DNA of 64,000 nucleotides, taken from the NCBI RefSeq assembly GCF_011250645.1, contig NZ_JAANNO010000012.1, forward strand, positions 38,560 through 102,559, in the 5' to 3' direction. This DNA comes from Motilibacter aurantiacus (GTDB lineage: Bacteria; Actinomycetota; Actinomycetes; Motilibacterales; Motilibacteraceae). Shown here piece by piece: positions 9,338-18,195 of this stretch. A program made the translations under genes and the position numbers. Within the stretch, counting starts at the first letter, position 1. Each line of letters begins with the position of its first letter. The notes under the pieces were generated by a model. That model saw only the letters and a list, made by a program, of their open reading frames with translations, made no database searches and was not told where the DNA came from.

Positions 9338-10230
9338 GCGCGGGCCTTCGCCACGTGGCTGAGCGCGCCGGCGCCGTAGCAGAGATGGTCCAGCAGGGTG
9401 CGCAGCGGCTGGTGCCGCCGGTTGCGCCACAGCGGCAGGAGGAGCAGCAGCGGGTACGGCCGCAGGCGCAGGGTCAGGGGCAGGCCGAGCAGGAACACCG
9501 GGTACGCCACGAGGATCGGGTCCTGCCGGGCCATCGTCGCCCACCGCTGCCGGTTCCGGTGCTTGAGGTAGAGCCGGGCGCGGCCGGCGCCGTAGTACCA
9601 GGCGCGCTTGGCCTGCCGACGGGCGCCGCCCCACTCGTGGTCGAGCCGCGCGCCGGCGACCCGGCGGATGCGGTAGCCGGCGTCGTTCAGGCGCCAGGTG
9701 AAGTCGCTGTCGGAGCAGTAGTCGAAGGCCTCGTCGAAGCCCGCGACCGCGTCGAAGGCGGCACGGGTGAAGGCCAGGTTGATCGTGGCGCACTCGGCGA
9801 CGTAGTCCTCCGTCACCGTGTGCGCGTCGTAGACGCTCGGCCCGCCGAGGCTGCCGGTCACCCCGCACGTGACCGACTCCTCCCCGCGCACGATCGGCGC
9901 GACCAGCTCCTCGAGCCACCCCTCGTGCGGCCGGCAGCCGGCATCGGTGAAGACGACGACGTCGCCGGAGGCCACGCGTACGCCGCGGTTGCGCTGCTCC
10001 GGGATCGTGATGCGCTTGCCCGGCACCGGGGCGAAGTCGACCCACCGGACGTCGGGGTGCGAGCGACGGATGTCGTCCAACCGCCCCTGCGACGCGTCGA
10101 CCACGACGAGCTCCACGACCGGGTCGACCGGCAGCGCAGCCGCGGCCGCCGTGCCCGCGTCGGCGAGCGCCGTGAGGGTGCCGTCGAGCGCCCGCTCGTT
10201 CTTGCTGATGACGACGACCGAGACACGCAT
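9334..10230 (-). CDS. Family 2 glycosyltransferase
   Basis: The 298-aa protein starts MRVSVVVISKNERAL, the standard GT2 nucleotide-binding opening. It continues with VVVFTDAGCRPHEGW (the DxD region reads TDAGC) and DYCSDSDFTWRL followed by a basic acceptor region. One or two hydrophobic stretches near the C-terminus (ILVAYPVFLLGLPL) suggest membrane association. The start codon overlaps the last base of the DUF2206-like gene, and the stop overlaps the next glycosyltransferase by 4 bases. Confidence 0.82.
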   Translation of the reverse strand: MRVSVVVISKNERALDGTLTALADAGTAAAAALPVDPVVELVVVDASQGRLDDIRRSHPDVRWVDFAPVPGKRITIPEQRNRGVRVASGDVVVFTDAGCRPHEGWLEELVAPIVRGEESVTCGVTGSLGGPSVYDAHTVTEDYVAECATINLAFTRAAFDAVAGFDEAFDYCSDSDFTWRLNDAGYRIRRVAGARLDHEWGGARRQAKRAWYYGAGRARLYLKHRNRQRWATMARQDPILVAYPVFLLGLPLTLRLRPYPLLLLLPLWRNRRHQPLRTLLDHLCYGAGALSHVAKARA

Positions 10231-12515
10231 CAGCGGAAGACCTCCGAGGATCCGGTGGAGTACACGACCGCCTTGTAGTGGTCGAGGAAGGCGGCGGGGA
10301 ACTCGTAGGTCGCCTGGAAGCGGCCCGCGCCTCCGCGGGCCCGCCCGTCGACCACGTTGCGGGACGCCGCGAAGACGTACGCCCGCTGGTCCAGCGCGCC
10401 CGGCGCGAGGTCGGGGAAGATCCCGTCCTGTCGGCCCGAGTGGGCGAGCAGCGTCAGCTGGCCGTAGCGGTCGGTGTAGACGGGGGCGTCGGCCTTGACG
10501 TTGCGCCCCAACCAGCGCGCCGCCGCCACGTCCTGTGGGCTGGTGTCGAAGCGCTCGACGTGCTCGCCGCGGTCGGACAGGTTGCCCGGCGGGGTGCCGC
10601 CGACGAGCAGCGGGCGCAGCCCGGACGCGTCCGTGAAGGCCAGCGTGAGCGCGGCTGCAGCCACGAGCGTGCCGAGCGGGGCCGTGGCGGCGCGCCGCTT
10701 CCGGGCGACGGCCGACAGACGCTCCGCGAGCAGCCCGAGGCCGATCACGAGCACCACCGACGTCTGCAGCGCGAGCCGCTCGGGGTTGTAGGCCACGGAC
10801 ACGGACCCGCTCAGCCGGGTGACGGCGGTCAACGCCAGCAGGACGAGGGCGAGAAGGGCGAGCTCGCGGTCGCGGCGCCCGCGCAGGAGGGTGACCGCCA
10901 GGTGGAGGGTGCCCACCACCAGCCCGAGGTTGAACAGCTGGCGGAGCAGCGTGACCGCCGCCGCCACCGGGCCGGCCAGGCCGGGAGCCGCACCGGCCTC
11001 CACCGGCGCCGCGGAGGCGACCGCAGGGAAGCGCGCCTGCTCGCTGGGGCCGTACGGCAGCAGCCACGGCCGCGACGAGTACCTGCGGTCGACTTCAGCG
11101 AAGTACTCGGCAGGCGTGGTCGTCTCGGTGACGTTGCCGGACAGCCACGTCGACAGCGCGGAGCCCCCGGAGCGGTTGGGCAGCAGCTGCACCCCGTCCT
11201 GCGACAGCGCCGACGCGAACGACGTCACGTTCGTCGTGGACTCGGTGACCTCCGAGTTCCACACGAAGGTGAACCCCGCCATCCAGAGGACGAGAACCGC
11301 GCTGAAGACCGGCTTGGACGTCCGCGGCCGCCGGGCGAGCAGCCGCCCCAGCTCGGCGAGCACGGCCACCGCGCACAGGGCGAGCACGGTGACGTACGCG
11401 CTGGAGTAGTGCGACAGCACGAGCCCCGACCCCAGCACCAGCAGCGCGCCCTGCACGCCGGCGCGCGGCCCCGTCGCCAGGAAGGCGGTCACCAGCAGGG
11501 CGACGAAGAGCAGCAGCCCGGCCTCCTGCCGGGCCAGGGCCGGCATCTGCGGCACCAGCGTGCCCTGCAGCACCACCAGGGCGCCGCACACGTACGCCGT
11601 GCGCGGGCGCAGCCACCGGCAGGCCAGGGCGTACACGCCCACCGGCAGCAGTGCGCCGAGCGCCGGGTAGAGGACGGTGAAGACGTGGACGCCGTCGACC
11701 CCGCTGAGCCGGGCCAGCGCGACCGGGACGGCCGTGATGCTGAGCATCGCCGCGTACGCGTCGCCGGGGACGACCAGCCATCGGGACGCGGCGAGGGTCC
11801 GGGAGAAGACCCCGAACTCCTGCTGGATGTCGAAGCCGTAGAGGCCCTCTCCGTGCAGCGAGTAGGACCAGAGCAGGGTCAGGAAGGCGGCGTAGAGCAC
11901 GACGGGGCGCAGCGCCTCCGGCGCGGGGCGCAGCAGCGGAGTCGCGACGACGAGCAGGCCGGCGGCCACGACCGCGACGCCGAGGGCGGCCGGGCCCCGC
12001 CCGCTCCCCAGCAGCTGGGCGCCCACTGCGGCGAGGAGCGGGACGGCCAGAGCCGCCCAGGCCCAGGAGACGCGGTCGGGCACGCGGGGCCGGGGCAGCT
12101 CGGCGTCGCGCAGCAGGCACACCGCCGCGAGAGCAAGGAGGGCCAGGTCCAGGGCGACGAGCAACGGCACGGTGCGCAGCGGTCGGCCCTGCCCCAGGGC
12201 GCCGAGCAGGGCGTTCTCGGCCAGCACGACCAGCGTCAGCACCGCCAGGCTCGCGGCCGGGACGACGACCGCCCGGGCCGCCCCACCGACCTCCACGCGG
12301 AGGGCACGGAGCAGGAGCGCGCCCGGCACCACGAGCAGGAACGCGAGCGCCAGCACCGTGGCCGACGGGTTGGCCCTGGCCGCGACGGCGAGGTGGAAGG
12401 CGGCCCCGGCCGCCGCCGGCCAGGCCAGGTCGGCCGGGGTGACCCGCCGGACGACGACCGGGCGGTCGTCGACGAGGGCGCCCTGACGCGGGATCCGGAC
12501 GGGCGTGACGGTCAC
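10230..12515 (-). CDS. Large polytopic membrane protein, DUF2206-like, possible GT-C glycosyltransferase or polymerase
   Basis: The 761-aa protein has numerous hydrophobic segments from residue 30 to about 640 and a soluble C-terminal part (FDTSPQDVAAARWLGRNV onward). Arrangement and length resemble DUF2206-type membrane proteins found in glycan clusters. An acidic loop YGFDIQQEFGVFS after a hydrophobic segment could match the first extracytoplasmic loop of GT-C enzymes. A Ser/Thr/Asn-rich extracytoplasmic loop (ESTTNVTSFAS, NVTETTTP) follows mid-protein. No separate Wzy-type polymerase is visible in the operon, so this is the best candidate for polymerisation or late sugar transfer; that role is inference. 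The GTG start overlaps the upstream GT2 gene by 4 bases. Confidence 0.6.
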   Translation of the reverse strand: MTVTPVRIPRQGALVDDRPVVVRRVTPADLAWPAAAGAAFHLAVAARANPSATVLALAFLLVVPGALLLRALRVEVGGAARAVVVPAASLAVLTLVVLAENALLGALGQGRPLRTVPLLVALDLALLALAAVCLLRDAELPRPRVPDRVSWAWAALAVPLLAAVGAQLLGSGRGPAALGVAVVAAGLLVVATPLLRPAPEALRPVVLYAAFLTLLWSYSLHGEGLYGFDIQQEFGVFSRTLAASRWLVVPGDAYAAMLSITAVPVALARLSGVDGVHVFTVLYPALGALLPVGVYALACRWLRPRTAYVCGALVVLQGTLVPQMPALARQEAGLLLFVALLVTAFLATGPRAGVQGALLVLGSGLVLSHYSSAYVTVLALCAVAVLAELGRLLARRPRTSKPVFSAVLVLWMAGFTFVWNSEVTESTTNVTSFASALSQDGVQLLPNRSGGSALSTWLSGNVTETTTPAEYFAEVDRRYSSRPWLLPYGPSEQARFPAVASAAPVEAGAAPGLAGPVAAAVTLLRQLFNLGLVVGTLHLAVTLLRGRRDRELALLALVLLALTAVTRLSGSVSVAYNPERLALQTSVVLVIGLGLLAERLSAVARKRRAATAPLGTLVAAAALTLAFTDASGLRPLLVGGTPPGNLSDRGEHVERFDTSPQDVAAARWLGRNVKADAPVYTDRYGQLTLLAHSGRQDGIFPDLAPGALDQRAYVFAASRNVVDGRARGGAGRFQATYEFPAAFLDHYKAVVYSTGSSEVFR

Positions 12516-13630
12516 GCAGCGCTCCGCTCCGCGGCGGGCCGCGCAGCGCCAGCAGCGGCCCCTCGGCGCGGCGCCGCGAAGCGAGCGCGCTCGGACAGCA
12601 GGCCGGAGGCGAGGCCGGCGTCGCTGGCGGCCTCCTGCAGGGCCTGGACGTAGGGGTAGAGCAGGAGCTCGGGCCGCCGCTCGCGCACTGCCCGGACCGG
12701 CCAGGTGGCGAAGAGCGCCTGCGGCAGGGCGAGCGCCCCCACCGCGAGCGCCGGCCGGCGCAGCAGCGCCGCGGCGGTGACGCCGGCGAGCACGGCGACC
12801 GGCAGCGGGTAGGCCGTGGGCGAGAGGCCCTCGTGCTTGAAGTACATCCGCGCGTTGCCCCGGCCGTAGGCACGGCTGCGGCGCAGCGTGTCCGCGAGCC
12901 CCGGCTCGAAGTCGTGCTCGACGAGCGCGTCGGGGACGAACAGAGGGGGCACCTCGCCGCCCAGGACCTGTCGACGGCAGAAGTCCTCTTCCTCCCCGCC
13001 GAAGCGGAACCTCTCGTCGAACCCGCCGAGGCGCTCGAGCAGCTCGACACGGAAGGCCATGCTGGCGCCGACGACGGAGCTGACCGGGCGTCGGCCGCTG
13101 CGACGTTCCGGAAAGGCGCTTCGCTGCAGGTACAGCCCGAGACGGCGGGCCAGCCCGTCGCCACCCTCGAGCAAGGAGGCCTCGAGGGGGCCCAGCGGGT
13201 TGTTCTCGCGCAGGTAGCGCAGCACGAAGGTGTCGGTACGGCTCCCGCGGACGGCCCCGCCGCAGGCCACGAGGAGGGGGTCGGCGTCGAGCGCGCCCAG
13301 CAGCCGCTCCACCCAGTCAGGTCGCGGGCGGCAGTCGTCGTCGGTGTACGCCACCACCGGTGCCGCGGCTGCGCGCCAGCCGGTGTTGCGGGCGGCGGCC
13401 AGCCCGCGGTTGCGCGCGTGTCGGACCACGCGGACGCCCGCAGCCGCCGCCACCGCGGCGGTGTCGTCGGCGGACCCGTCGTCCACGACGAGGACCTCGA
13501 TCTCGTTGCGCACGGTCTGCGCGGCGAGAGCCTGCAGGACGTGGGGCAGGGTGTCGGCGCCGTTGTAGCAGCAGACGACGACCGTCGCCCGGGGCGTTCC
13601 TCCCCTCACCCCTGTCCCTTCGGCGGTCAC
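12512..13630 (-). CDS. Family 2 glycosyltransferase with membrane C-terminus
   Basis: The 372-aa protein begins at a GTG overlapping the upstream gene by 4 bases. GT2 features run in order: TVVVCCYNGADTLPHVL, VLVVDDGSADDT, AYTDDDCRPRPDW (DxD) and FRFGGEEEDFCRR (ED motif). Hydrophobic stretches after about residue 280 (YPLPVAVLAGVTAAALL) point to membrane anchoring. It is an inverting glycosyltransferase of the surface-glycan pathway. Confidence 0.85.
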   Translation of the reverse strand: MTAEGTGVRGGTPRATVVVCCYNGADTLPHVLQALAAQTVRNEIEVLVVDDGSADDTAAVAAAAGVRVVRHARNRGLAAARNTGWRAAAAPVVAYTDDDCRPRPDWVERLLGALDADPLLVACGGAVRGSRTDTFVLRYLRENNPLGPLEASLLEGGDGLARRLGLYLQRSAFPERRSGRRPVSSVVGASMAFRVELLERLGGFDERFRFGGEEEDFCRRQVLGGEVPPLFVPDALVEHDFEPGLADTLRRSRAYGRGNARMYFKHEGLSPTAYPLPVAVLAGVTAAALLRRPALAVGALALPQALFATWPVRAVRERRPELLLYPYVQALQEAASDAGLASGLLSERARFAAPRRGAAAGAARPAAERSAA

Positions 13631-14793
13631 GTCGTGGCCCCCGTCCGCTCGGCCGGCCGGTCGAGCGTGGCCAGCACCTGCTGCACGAGGCGGCGCGGCG
13701 ACGCGGCGTCGACGATCTCGGCGTACCGCTCCTGCCAGCCGCTGCCCGACGCCGCCTGCAGCCCGTCGATGACGCCGTCGGCGACATCGGCCGGCGCGAG
13801 CGAGGCGAACGTCGGGAGGACGCCGGAGAACACCTCGCCGAGCCCGCCCACGGACGTCGCCAGCACCGGGCGGCCGGCGGCGAGCGCCAGCCCGGCCACG
13901 CCGCTCTGCTCGGTGGCCGTGTAGGGCAGGACCACCAGGTCCGCGGCGGCGAACCAGCCGGCGACCTCCGGGTCGGGGACGCGGCCCACGAACCGGACGG
14001 CCGCTCCCAGGCCGAGCTCGTCGACGCGCGCGCGCACCGCGTCGAGGTAGTCGCGGTCGGCCTGCTCGAACCGGCCGAACGCCGGCGGCCGGGGGCGGAC
14101 GTCCCCGGCCACGACGAGGCGCAGCCCGGAGACCGCGGCCGGGTCGCGGTCGCGCAGCACCGCCAGCCCCTCCACCAGCTCGCGCAGCCCCTTCTCCACG
14201 TGCACGTAGCCGAAGAGCAGCAGCACGCGGCTGCTGCCCAGAGCGTGCCGCTCGCGCAGCTCGCGCCCCGACACCGATCCAGCGGGCAGCGGGTACACGG
14301 GGTGCGGGTGGACGAGGACCCGGTCGGCGGGGATGCCCACCTGGCCGTGCGCCGTCGCGGCAGCGGCCGCGGTGTGCACGTGAGTGCGGTCGGTGGCCCG
14401 CGCCACGAGCCGGTAGTACGCCCGCCCCGGACGTCCCAGCCGCGCCAGGTCGCGGGTCACCTCGTGGTGCGTGACCACGACGTCCGCGCCGTGACGGCGC
14501 AGCGCCGCGGTCAGCAGCCACAGGGGCAGCAGGCCCGGGCCGTAGGTCGCGACGGAGTGCTGCACGTGGACGGCGTCCGGCCGCCACGACCGCGCCGACC
14601 GGTACGCGGCCAGCCAGCGCCGCGGCGACCAGCCCACCTGCCCCAGCACGGGCACGTCGCGCCCGGGGCGTGCGGTGGGCGTCAGCGCGGCGACCTCCAC
14701 GCCCTCCTCCGCGTACGCCCGGCCGAGCCGCGCGGCGTAGTCGGCGATACCGTCGGGCGCCGGAGGCAGCGGCGCGACGAGGACCAGCCTCAC
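13627..14793 (-). CDS. Glycosyltransferase, GT4-like
   Basis: The 388-aa GT-B protein starts at a GTG (VRLVLVAPLPPAPDGIADY) overlapping the preceding gene by 4 bases. The N-terminal PPAPDGIADYAARL glycine loop and the C-terminal RVLLLFGYVHVEKGLRELV and VVLPYTATEQSGVAGLALAAG are GT4 hallmarks. The second Glu of the E-x7-E motif is replaced by Ala. Its partners in both directions are glycosyltransferases, so it most likely extends the same lipid-linked oligosaccharide. Confidence 0.82.
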   Translation of the reverse strand: MRLVLVAPLPPAPDGIADYAARLGRAYAEEGVEVAALTPTARPGRDVPVLGQVGWSPRRWLAAYRSARSWRPDAVHVQHSVATYGPGLLPLWLLTAALRRHGADVVVTHHEVTRDLARLGRPGRAYYRLVARATDRTHVHTAAAAATAHGQVGIPADRVLVHPHPVYPLPAGSVSGRELRERHALGSSRVLLLFGYVHVEKGLRELVEGLAVLRDRDPAAVSGLRLVVAGDVRPRPPAFGRFEQADRDYLDAVRARVDELGLGAAVRFVGRVPDPEVAGWFAAADLVVLPYTATEQSGVAGLALAAGRPVLATSVGGLGEVFSGVLPTFASLAPADVADGVIDGLQAASGSGWQERYAEIVDAASPRRLVQQVLATLDRPAERTGATT

Positions 14794-15989
14794 GGTCGGT
14801 ACACCTCCGCCAGCCCGGCGGCCAGGGCGTCCCAGTCGAAGCTCGCGGCCCGCTCGGCGGCTCCGCGGCGCCTCGCGGGCAGCTCGGCGAGCACGCGCTC
14901 GATCGCGTCCGCCAGCTCCTCCGGGCGGGCGGGGCACACCTCGCCGTCCACACCGGGCCGGATGAGCGCCCGGGCGAAGTTGTCCTCGGCGTCGCTCGTC
15001 ACCACGGGGGTGCCGCAGGCGAGCGCCTCGAGCGCGACCATCCCGAACCCCTCCCGCTCGCTGGGGAACGCAAGTACGGACGTGCTCTTCATGAGTGCGA
15101 GCACGTCCCCCCGGCGGTCGAGCGCCCCGCGGAAGCGGACGCTCGCCGCGAGCCCGAGCCGGTGGGCCAGGCCGCGCAGCCGGGTCTCCTCCGGGCCCTG
15201 GCCGATGACGTCGAGGCTCAGCCGGACGCCGCGCCCGTGCAGGACGGACAGCGCCTCGAGGAGCACGTGGACGTTCTTGTGCGCGAGCAGCCGGCCGACG
15301 CAGAGCAGATCGGCGGCATCGACTGCCGGCTCCACGCGGTCGATCTCCGCTCGGTCGACGCCGTTCGGCACGACCACGACGTGCGCCCGGCCCCTGCTCA
15401 CCTCGGCCAGCCGTTCCGCCGTGCCGCTGGACGCGGCCACGATCACGTCGGGCAGGGCGACCGCACGGCGCTCGCAAAACGAGGCGACGCTCCCGAGCGG
15501 GCCGAGGTAGCGCCGCCAGTAGGCCTGGCCCCAGACCTCGTGCCAGGTGACGACGAAGGGGCGCCGCTTGATCGTCGCGACCACCCGCAGCGGGAAGAGG
15601 TGCAGGAACGGGATCGCGTCGGCCTCGAGCACGTCGAACCGCTCGCGCAGCATCCGCAGGCAGGAGACGGCGAAGACCACGCCCTGGCGGATGGAGCGGC
15701 GGGAGCCGGCGTACAGCGGGACGTAGGGCGCCATGGCGTGCAGGACCACGTCACCCTCGCGGTGCTCCGTCGGCCCGTCCCACCAACGCATCGTGAAGAC
15801 GTGCGCCTCGACGCCGTGCCGGCTCAGCCTTGACGTCAGCGCGTGCAGCCGCTCCTCCTTGCCGCCCTTGTGGAACGGATGGACGGCGTCGGACACGACA
15901 GCGACGCGCACCCTCGTAGTTGTCCTGGTAGTTGTCCTCGTCCGGGCCGCCGACGCGGACGCCTCGGGCGCAGGTGCCTCAACCGCCAC
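14790..15989 (-). CDS. Glycosyltransferase, GT4 family
   Basis: The protein has up to 399 aa. The GTG at 15989 overlaps the preceding gene by 11 bases; a Thr/Arg-rich leader of about 27 residues precedes the real domain start VRVAVVSDAVHPFHKGG, so an internal start is possible. It has the complete GT4 signature: GGKEERLHAL loop, LLCVGRLLAHKNVHVLL, and SEREGFGMVALEALACGTPVV with both glutamates of E-x7-E. It is a retaining glycosyltransferase using a nucleotide-sugar donor. It is the most canonical GT4 of the operon. Confidence 0.87.
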   Translation of the reverse strand: MAVEAPAPEASASAARTRTTTRTTTRVRVAVVSDAVHPFHKGGKEERLHALTSRLSRHGVEAHVFTMRWWDGPTEHREGDVVLHAMAPYVPLYAGSRRSIRQGVVFAVSCLRMLRERFDVLEADAIPFLHLFPLRVVATIKRRPFVVTWHEVWGQAYWRRYLGPLGSVASFCERRAVALPDVIVAASSGTAERLAEVSRGRAHVVVVPNGVDRAEIDRVEPAVDAADLLCVGRLLAHKNVHVLLEALSVLHGRGVRLSLDVIGQGPEETRLRGLAHRLGLAASVRFRGALDRRGDVLALMKSTSVLAFPSEREGFGMVALEALACGTPVVTSDAEDNFARALIRPGVDGEVCPARPEELADAIERVLAELPARRRGAAERAASFDWDALAAGLAEVYRP

Positions 15990-16473
15990 AGGTGGCGCTC
16001 CCTCCCGTGCTGGCCGCCGGGTCCGTGGCCGGCAGCACCCAATAGCTGATCCGCGAGCCGGGCCCGTCGTCGGGCGTCAGCTCGACCTGCACCCGGTTGC
16101 GCTGGGCGCAGTCGGCGACGTGCACCCGCACCGGCACCACGGCCGACCCTTCGGCCGCCAGCTCCAGGCGTCCGGAGGCGAGGGGACGGGCGCCCGCCTC
16201 CGGGCCGACGTACACCTGCCAGGTGAAGCCCCGCGCCTTGTCCGAGACGTTGTGGACGTCGAAGGCGAACCGGGCGCTGCCCGTGGCGGCCACGGACTCG
16301 GGGAGGAGTTCAGCATCGCTGAATGACAGTTCGGCGAACGCTTCTTCGGCTCCCTTCAGCCCGGCCGACCGCAGGAGCCCTTGCGCTGCGGGCATCTGCA
16401 GCGCACTCGGTATTGCCAGCGCGAGCACGGCAACCGCGGGGACGACCACCCGTCCGGGCAGGGTGGGCCTCAC
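15979..16473 (-). CDS. Small membrane-anchored protein of unknown function in the glycan operon
   Basis: The 164-aa protein starts at a GTG overlapping the upstream GT2 by 4 bases. An N-terminal hydrophobic segment (VVVPAVAVLALAIPSAL) acts as signal anchor, followed by an extracytoplasmic domain of about 130 residues. The alternating strands (SARFAFDVHNVSDKARGFTW, GRLELAAEGSAVVPVRV, NRVQVELTPDD) suggest a beta-sandwich similar to the DUF1616 C-terminal region. Two cysteines (VADCAQ and SATCGG) could form a disulphide. No enzyme motif is seen. Because it sits between glycosyltransferases in a coupled operon, it may be an accessory factor for export or assembly. Confidence 0.65.
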   Translation of the reverse strand: MRPTLPGRVVVPAVAVLALAIPSALQMPAAQGLLRSAGLKGAEEAFAELSFSDAELLPESVAATGSARFAFDVHNVSDKARGFTWQVYVGPEAGARPLASGRLELAAEGSAVVPVRVHVADCAQRNRVQVELTPDDGPGSRISYWVLPATDPAASTGGSATCGG

Positions 16474-17426
16474 TCCCCTGCCTCTGCCGCGGCGGGGACC
16501 CGTAGCGCGACGTTCGAGGGCGCGTCGGGCAGCGAGAGCACCACGCGCTCGGCGGTCGTCGCCGGGCGCGCAGGCACCACGTGCAGATGACGCTGTGACG
16601 TGTCGGCGAGCAGCGCGGCCGCCGGCTGCGAGAGCCGGACCCGGCCGAGCACGCGGACACAGGACACCGCGTCACGCCAGCCGATCTTCTTGCCCGCCGC
16701 CCGGGTCCGGGAGTAGTACGACACCGGCACCTCGAACGGCCGGTAGCCGTGGCGCAGCACGCTCGCCGTGATCTCCGTGTCCAGGCCGAACCGCGTCTCC
16801 GTCAGGCGCATGCCCCGCAGCAGGTCGAGCGGCACGAGCTTCAGGCAGGTGTGCAGGTCGCTGATGTAGCTGTCGAACAGCACGTTCGCCAGCATCGTCA
16901 TCGCCTTGTTCCCCGCTCCGTAGCGGAAGGACGAGTAGACGGTGTTCGCCCCGAACAGCCGAGTCCCGTAGACCACCTGCGCACGCCCGGCCATCACCGG
17001 GGCCAGCAGTCGGGGGATGTCCTCCGCCGAGTACTCCAGGTCCGCGTCGAACGGCAGCAGGTGGGTCCCCCGCGCCACCGCCATCCCGGTCAGCAGGGCG
17101 GCGCCCTTGCCCAGGTTCCGCACGTGGCGGTGGATCTGCAGCCGCGGGTCCTCGAACCCGCTGAGCTGCTCGTACGTGCCGTCGCTGCTGCCGTCGTCGA
17201 CGACGATCAGCTCGATCGGGCAGGGGTACGGCGCGTCCAGGACGTGCTCCACGGCACGGCGGATCGTGGCGGCCTCGTTGTAGGCCGGCATCACGATCGA
17301 GAGGAAGACCTCCCCCGGGCGACCGGGTGCCGGCAGGGGGCCTCCCTCCGGCTCGTCGTCGGCGGCGCGCTTGCGGATCAGCGTGTCCGACGGCTGGCCA
17401 CTCGGCGGCAGCATCCTCGGAGTCAT
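16470..17426 (-). CDS. Family 2 glycosyltransferase, dolichyl/polyprenyl-phosphate mannosyltransferase-like
   Basis: The 318-aa protein has a GT2 core from about residue 40: SIVMPAYNEAATIRRAVE, ELIVVDDGSSDGT, LPFDADLEYSAEDI (DAD), and a C-terminal SYYSRTRAAGKKIGW as in DPM1/WcaA-like enzymes. It has no C-terminal membrane pair, so it resembles soluble polyprenyl-phosphate sugar synthases. It is the first gene of the operon; its ATG is preceded by GGGGAAGG and a 57-base leader from the proposed promoter. It may prime the pathway by charging polyprenyl phosphate, since no PHPT enzyme is visible. Confidence 0.83.
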   Translation of the reverse strand: MTPRMLPPSGQPSDTLIRKRAADDEPEGGPLPAPGRPGEVFLSIVMPAYNEAATIRRAVEHVLDAPYPCPIELIVVDDGSSDGTYEQLSGFEDPRLQIHRHVRNLGKGAALLTGMAVARGTHLLPFDADLEYSAEDIPRLLAPVMAGRAQVVYGTRLFGANTVYSSFRYGAGNKAMTMLANVLFDSYISDLHTCLKLVPLDLLRGMRLTETRFGLDTEITASVLRHGYRPFEVPVSYYSRTRAAGKKIGWRDAVSCVRVLGRVRLSQPAAALLADTSQRHLHVVPARPATTAERVVLSLPDAPSNVALRVPAAAEAGE

Positions 17427-17489
17427 GCGACCTTCCCCTCTTTCCCTGGGTCTTGACGCTCAGCAGTCGGCCGGTCACAGAGAGCACGG

Positions 17490-17517
17490 TAGTTATGTCA
17501 GATCTCGTGAGGGTTAA
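17490..17517 (-). promoter_or_regulatory. Candidate promoter of the glycan operon
   Basis: On the minus strand TTAACC (17512-17517) and TAACTA (17490-17495) are separated by 16 bases inside one of the few AT-richer patches (about 17485-17560) of this region. It lies about 65 bases upstream of the first operon gene. Confidence 0.35.
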
Positions 17518-17996
17518 TGACCTCTTACCTCAACGTGAAGGTCTGAGCACCCACTGTAACGATCTTGATCGACAAGGAGCCGCTCGGCCGCGCAGCGCGA
17601 CGGACAATTCGCCCGAACGAGTGCCTATGCCGCTCCACGCGGCGTGACAGGAGCGGCGCCGGGACGCCCTGCCGACGGCGACACGTCGGCATCGACGCAG
17701 CCGCACTGCCGCTCGGTTCCACGGACCCAGCGGGCCCGCGGCCCAGGGGGGCCGTACCCACTACTGATCGTTTCCGAACGGGTGAGCTGCGTAACAATGA
17801 CCATGGTCCGGGCGGGGGGCCCGCGGTAGGCCGCGCAGCAGCGGACGGGCTAACCCGTGCGGCCGTATCCCGGCGAGTGGTTCACGTCTCCTGGGTGACA
17901 GGAAGGCCGGACACGCCGGAGGCGTTGAAGGTGGCGCGGACCACAGCCGAAGAGCACTCTGAGAGGGCTCGGCACGAGCCAGAAGGGAGGCTTGCG
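17518..17996. other. Non-coding stretch between glycan operon and DUF5999 gene
   Basis: No supportable gene is seen in these roughly 480 bases; open frames here have arginine/proline-rich, shadow-like composition. The right half (17829-17864) can form a stem GGCCGCGC/GTGCGGCC or a competing ACGGG-CTAA-CCCGT hairpin, which may belong to the DUF5999 leader. Patches at about 17760-17800 (GATCGTTTCCG ... GTAACAATG) could hold its promoter but give no convincing hexamer pair. Confidence 0.35.
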
Positions 17997-18191
17997 ATGA
18001 AGTGCACACATCTGCCCGCCTGTCCGGCGGCGGACGCCGTGGATCACGAGGCGGCAGCCATCGTGTCCGGCCACCCTGAGCAGGGGTGGTTCCTGCTGTG
18101 CAACGGCGTCGTCATCTTCGACGACACCGGGCACCTGTTGCCGAACGGCAGGGCGGTCGCCCCGCACCGTGCGATGACCAACGCGGCCTGA
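17997..18191 (+). CDS. DUF5999 family protein
   Basis: The 64-aa protein matches the short DUF5999 family of Streptomyces and relatives by recognised sequence: KCTHLPACPAADAVD at the N-terminus, SGHPEQGWFLLCNGVVIFDDTG in the middle and LLPNGRAVAPHR at the end. Family members keep the two N-terminal cysteines (Cys3, Cys8) and the central LCNG cysteine, which might bind metal. Function is unknown. The ATG has a strong GAAGGGAGG site. It stands alone, is convergent with gcvP, and is followed by strong hairpins. Confidence 0.85.
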   Translation: MKCTHLPACPAADAVDHEAAAIVSGHPEQGWFLLCNGVVIFDDTGHLLPNGRAVAPHRAMTNAA

Positions 18192-18195
18192 GCCG

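Noticed and set aside
17825..17935. Possible cyclic-di-AMP (ydaO) or similar riboswitch upstream of the DUF5999 gene
   Set aside because: Only generic stems were found; none of the conserved core sequences could be matched.
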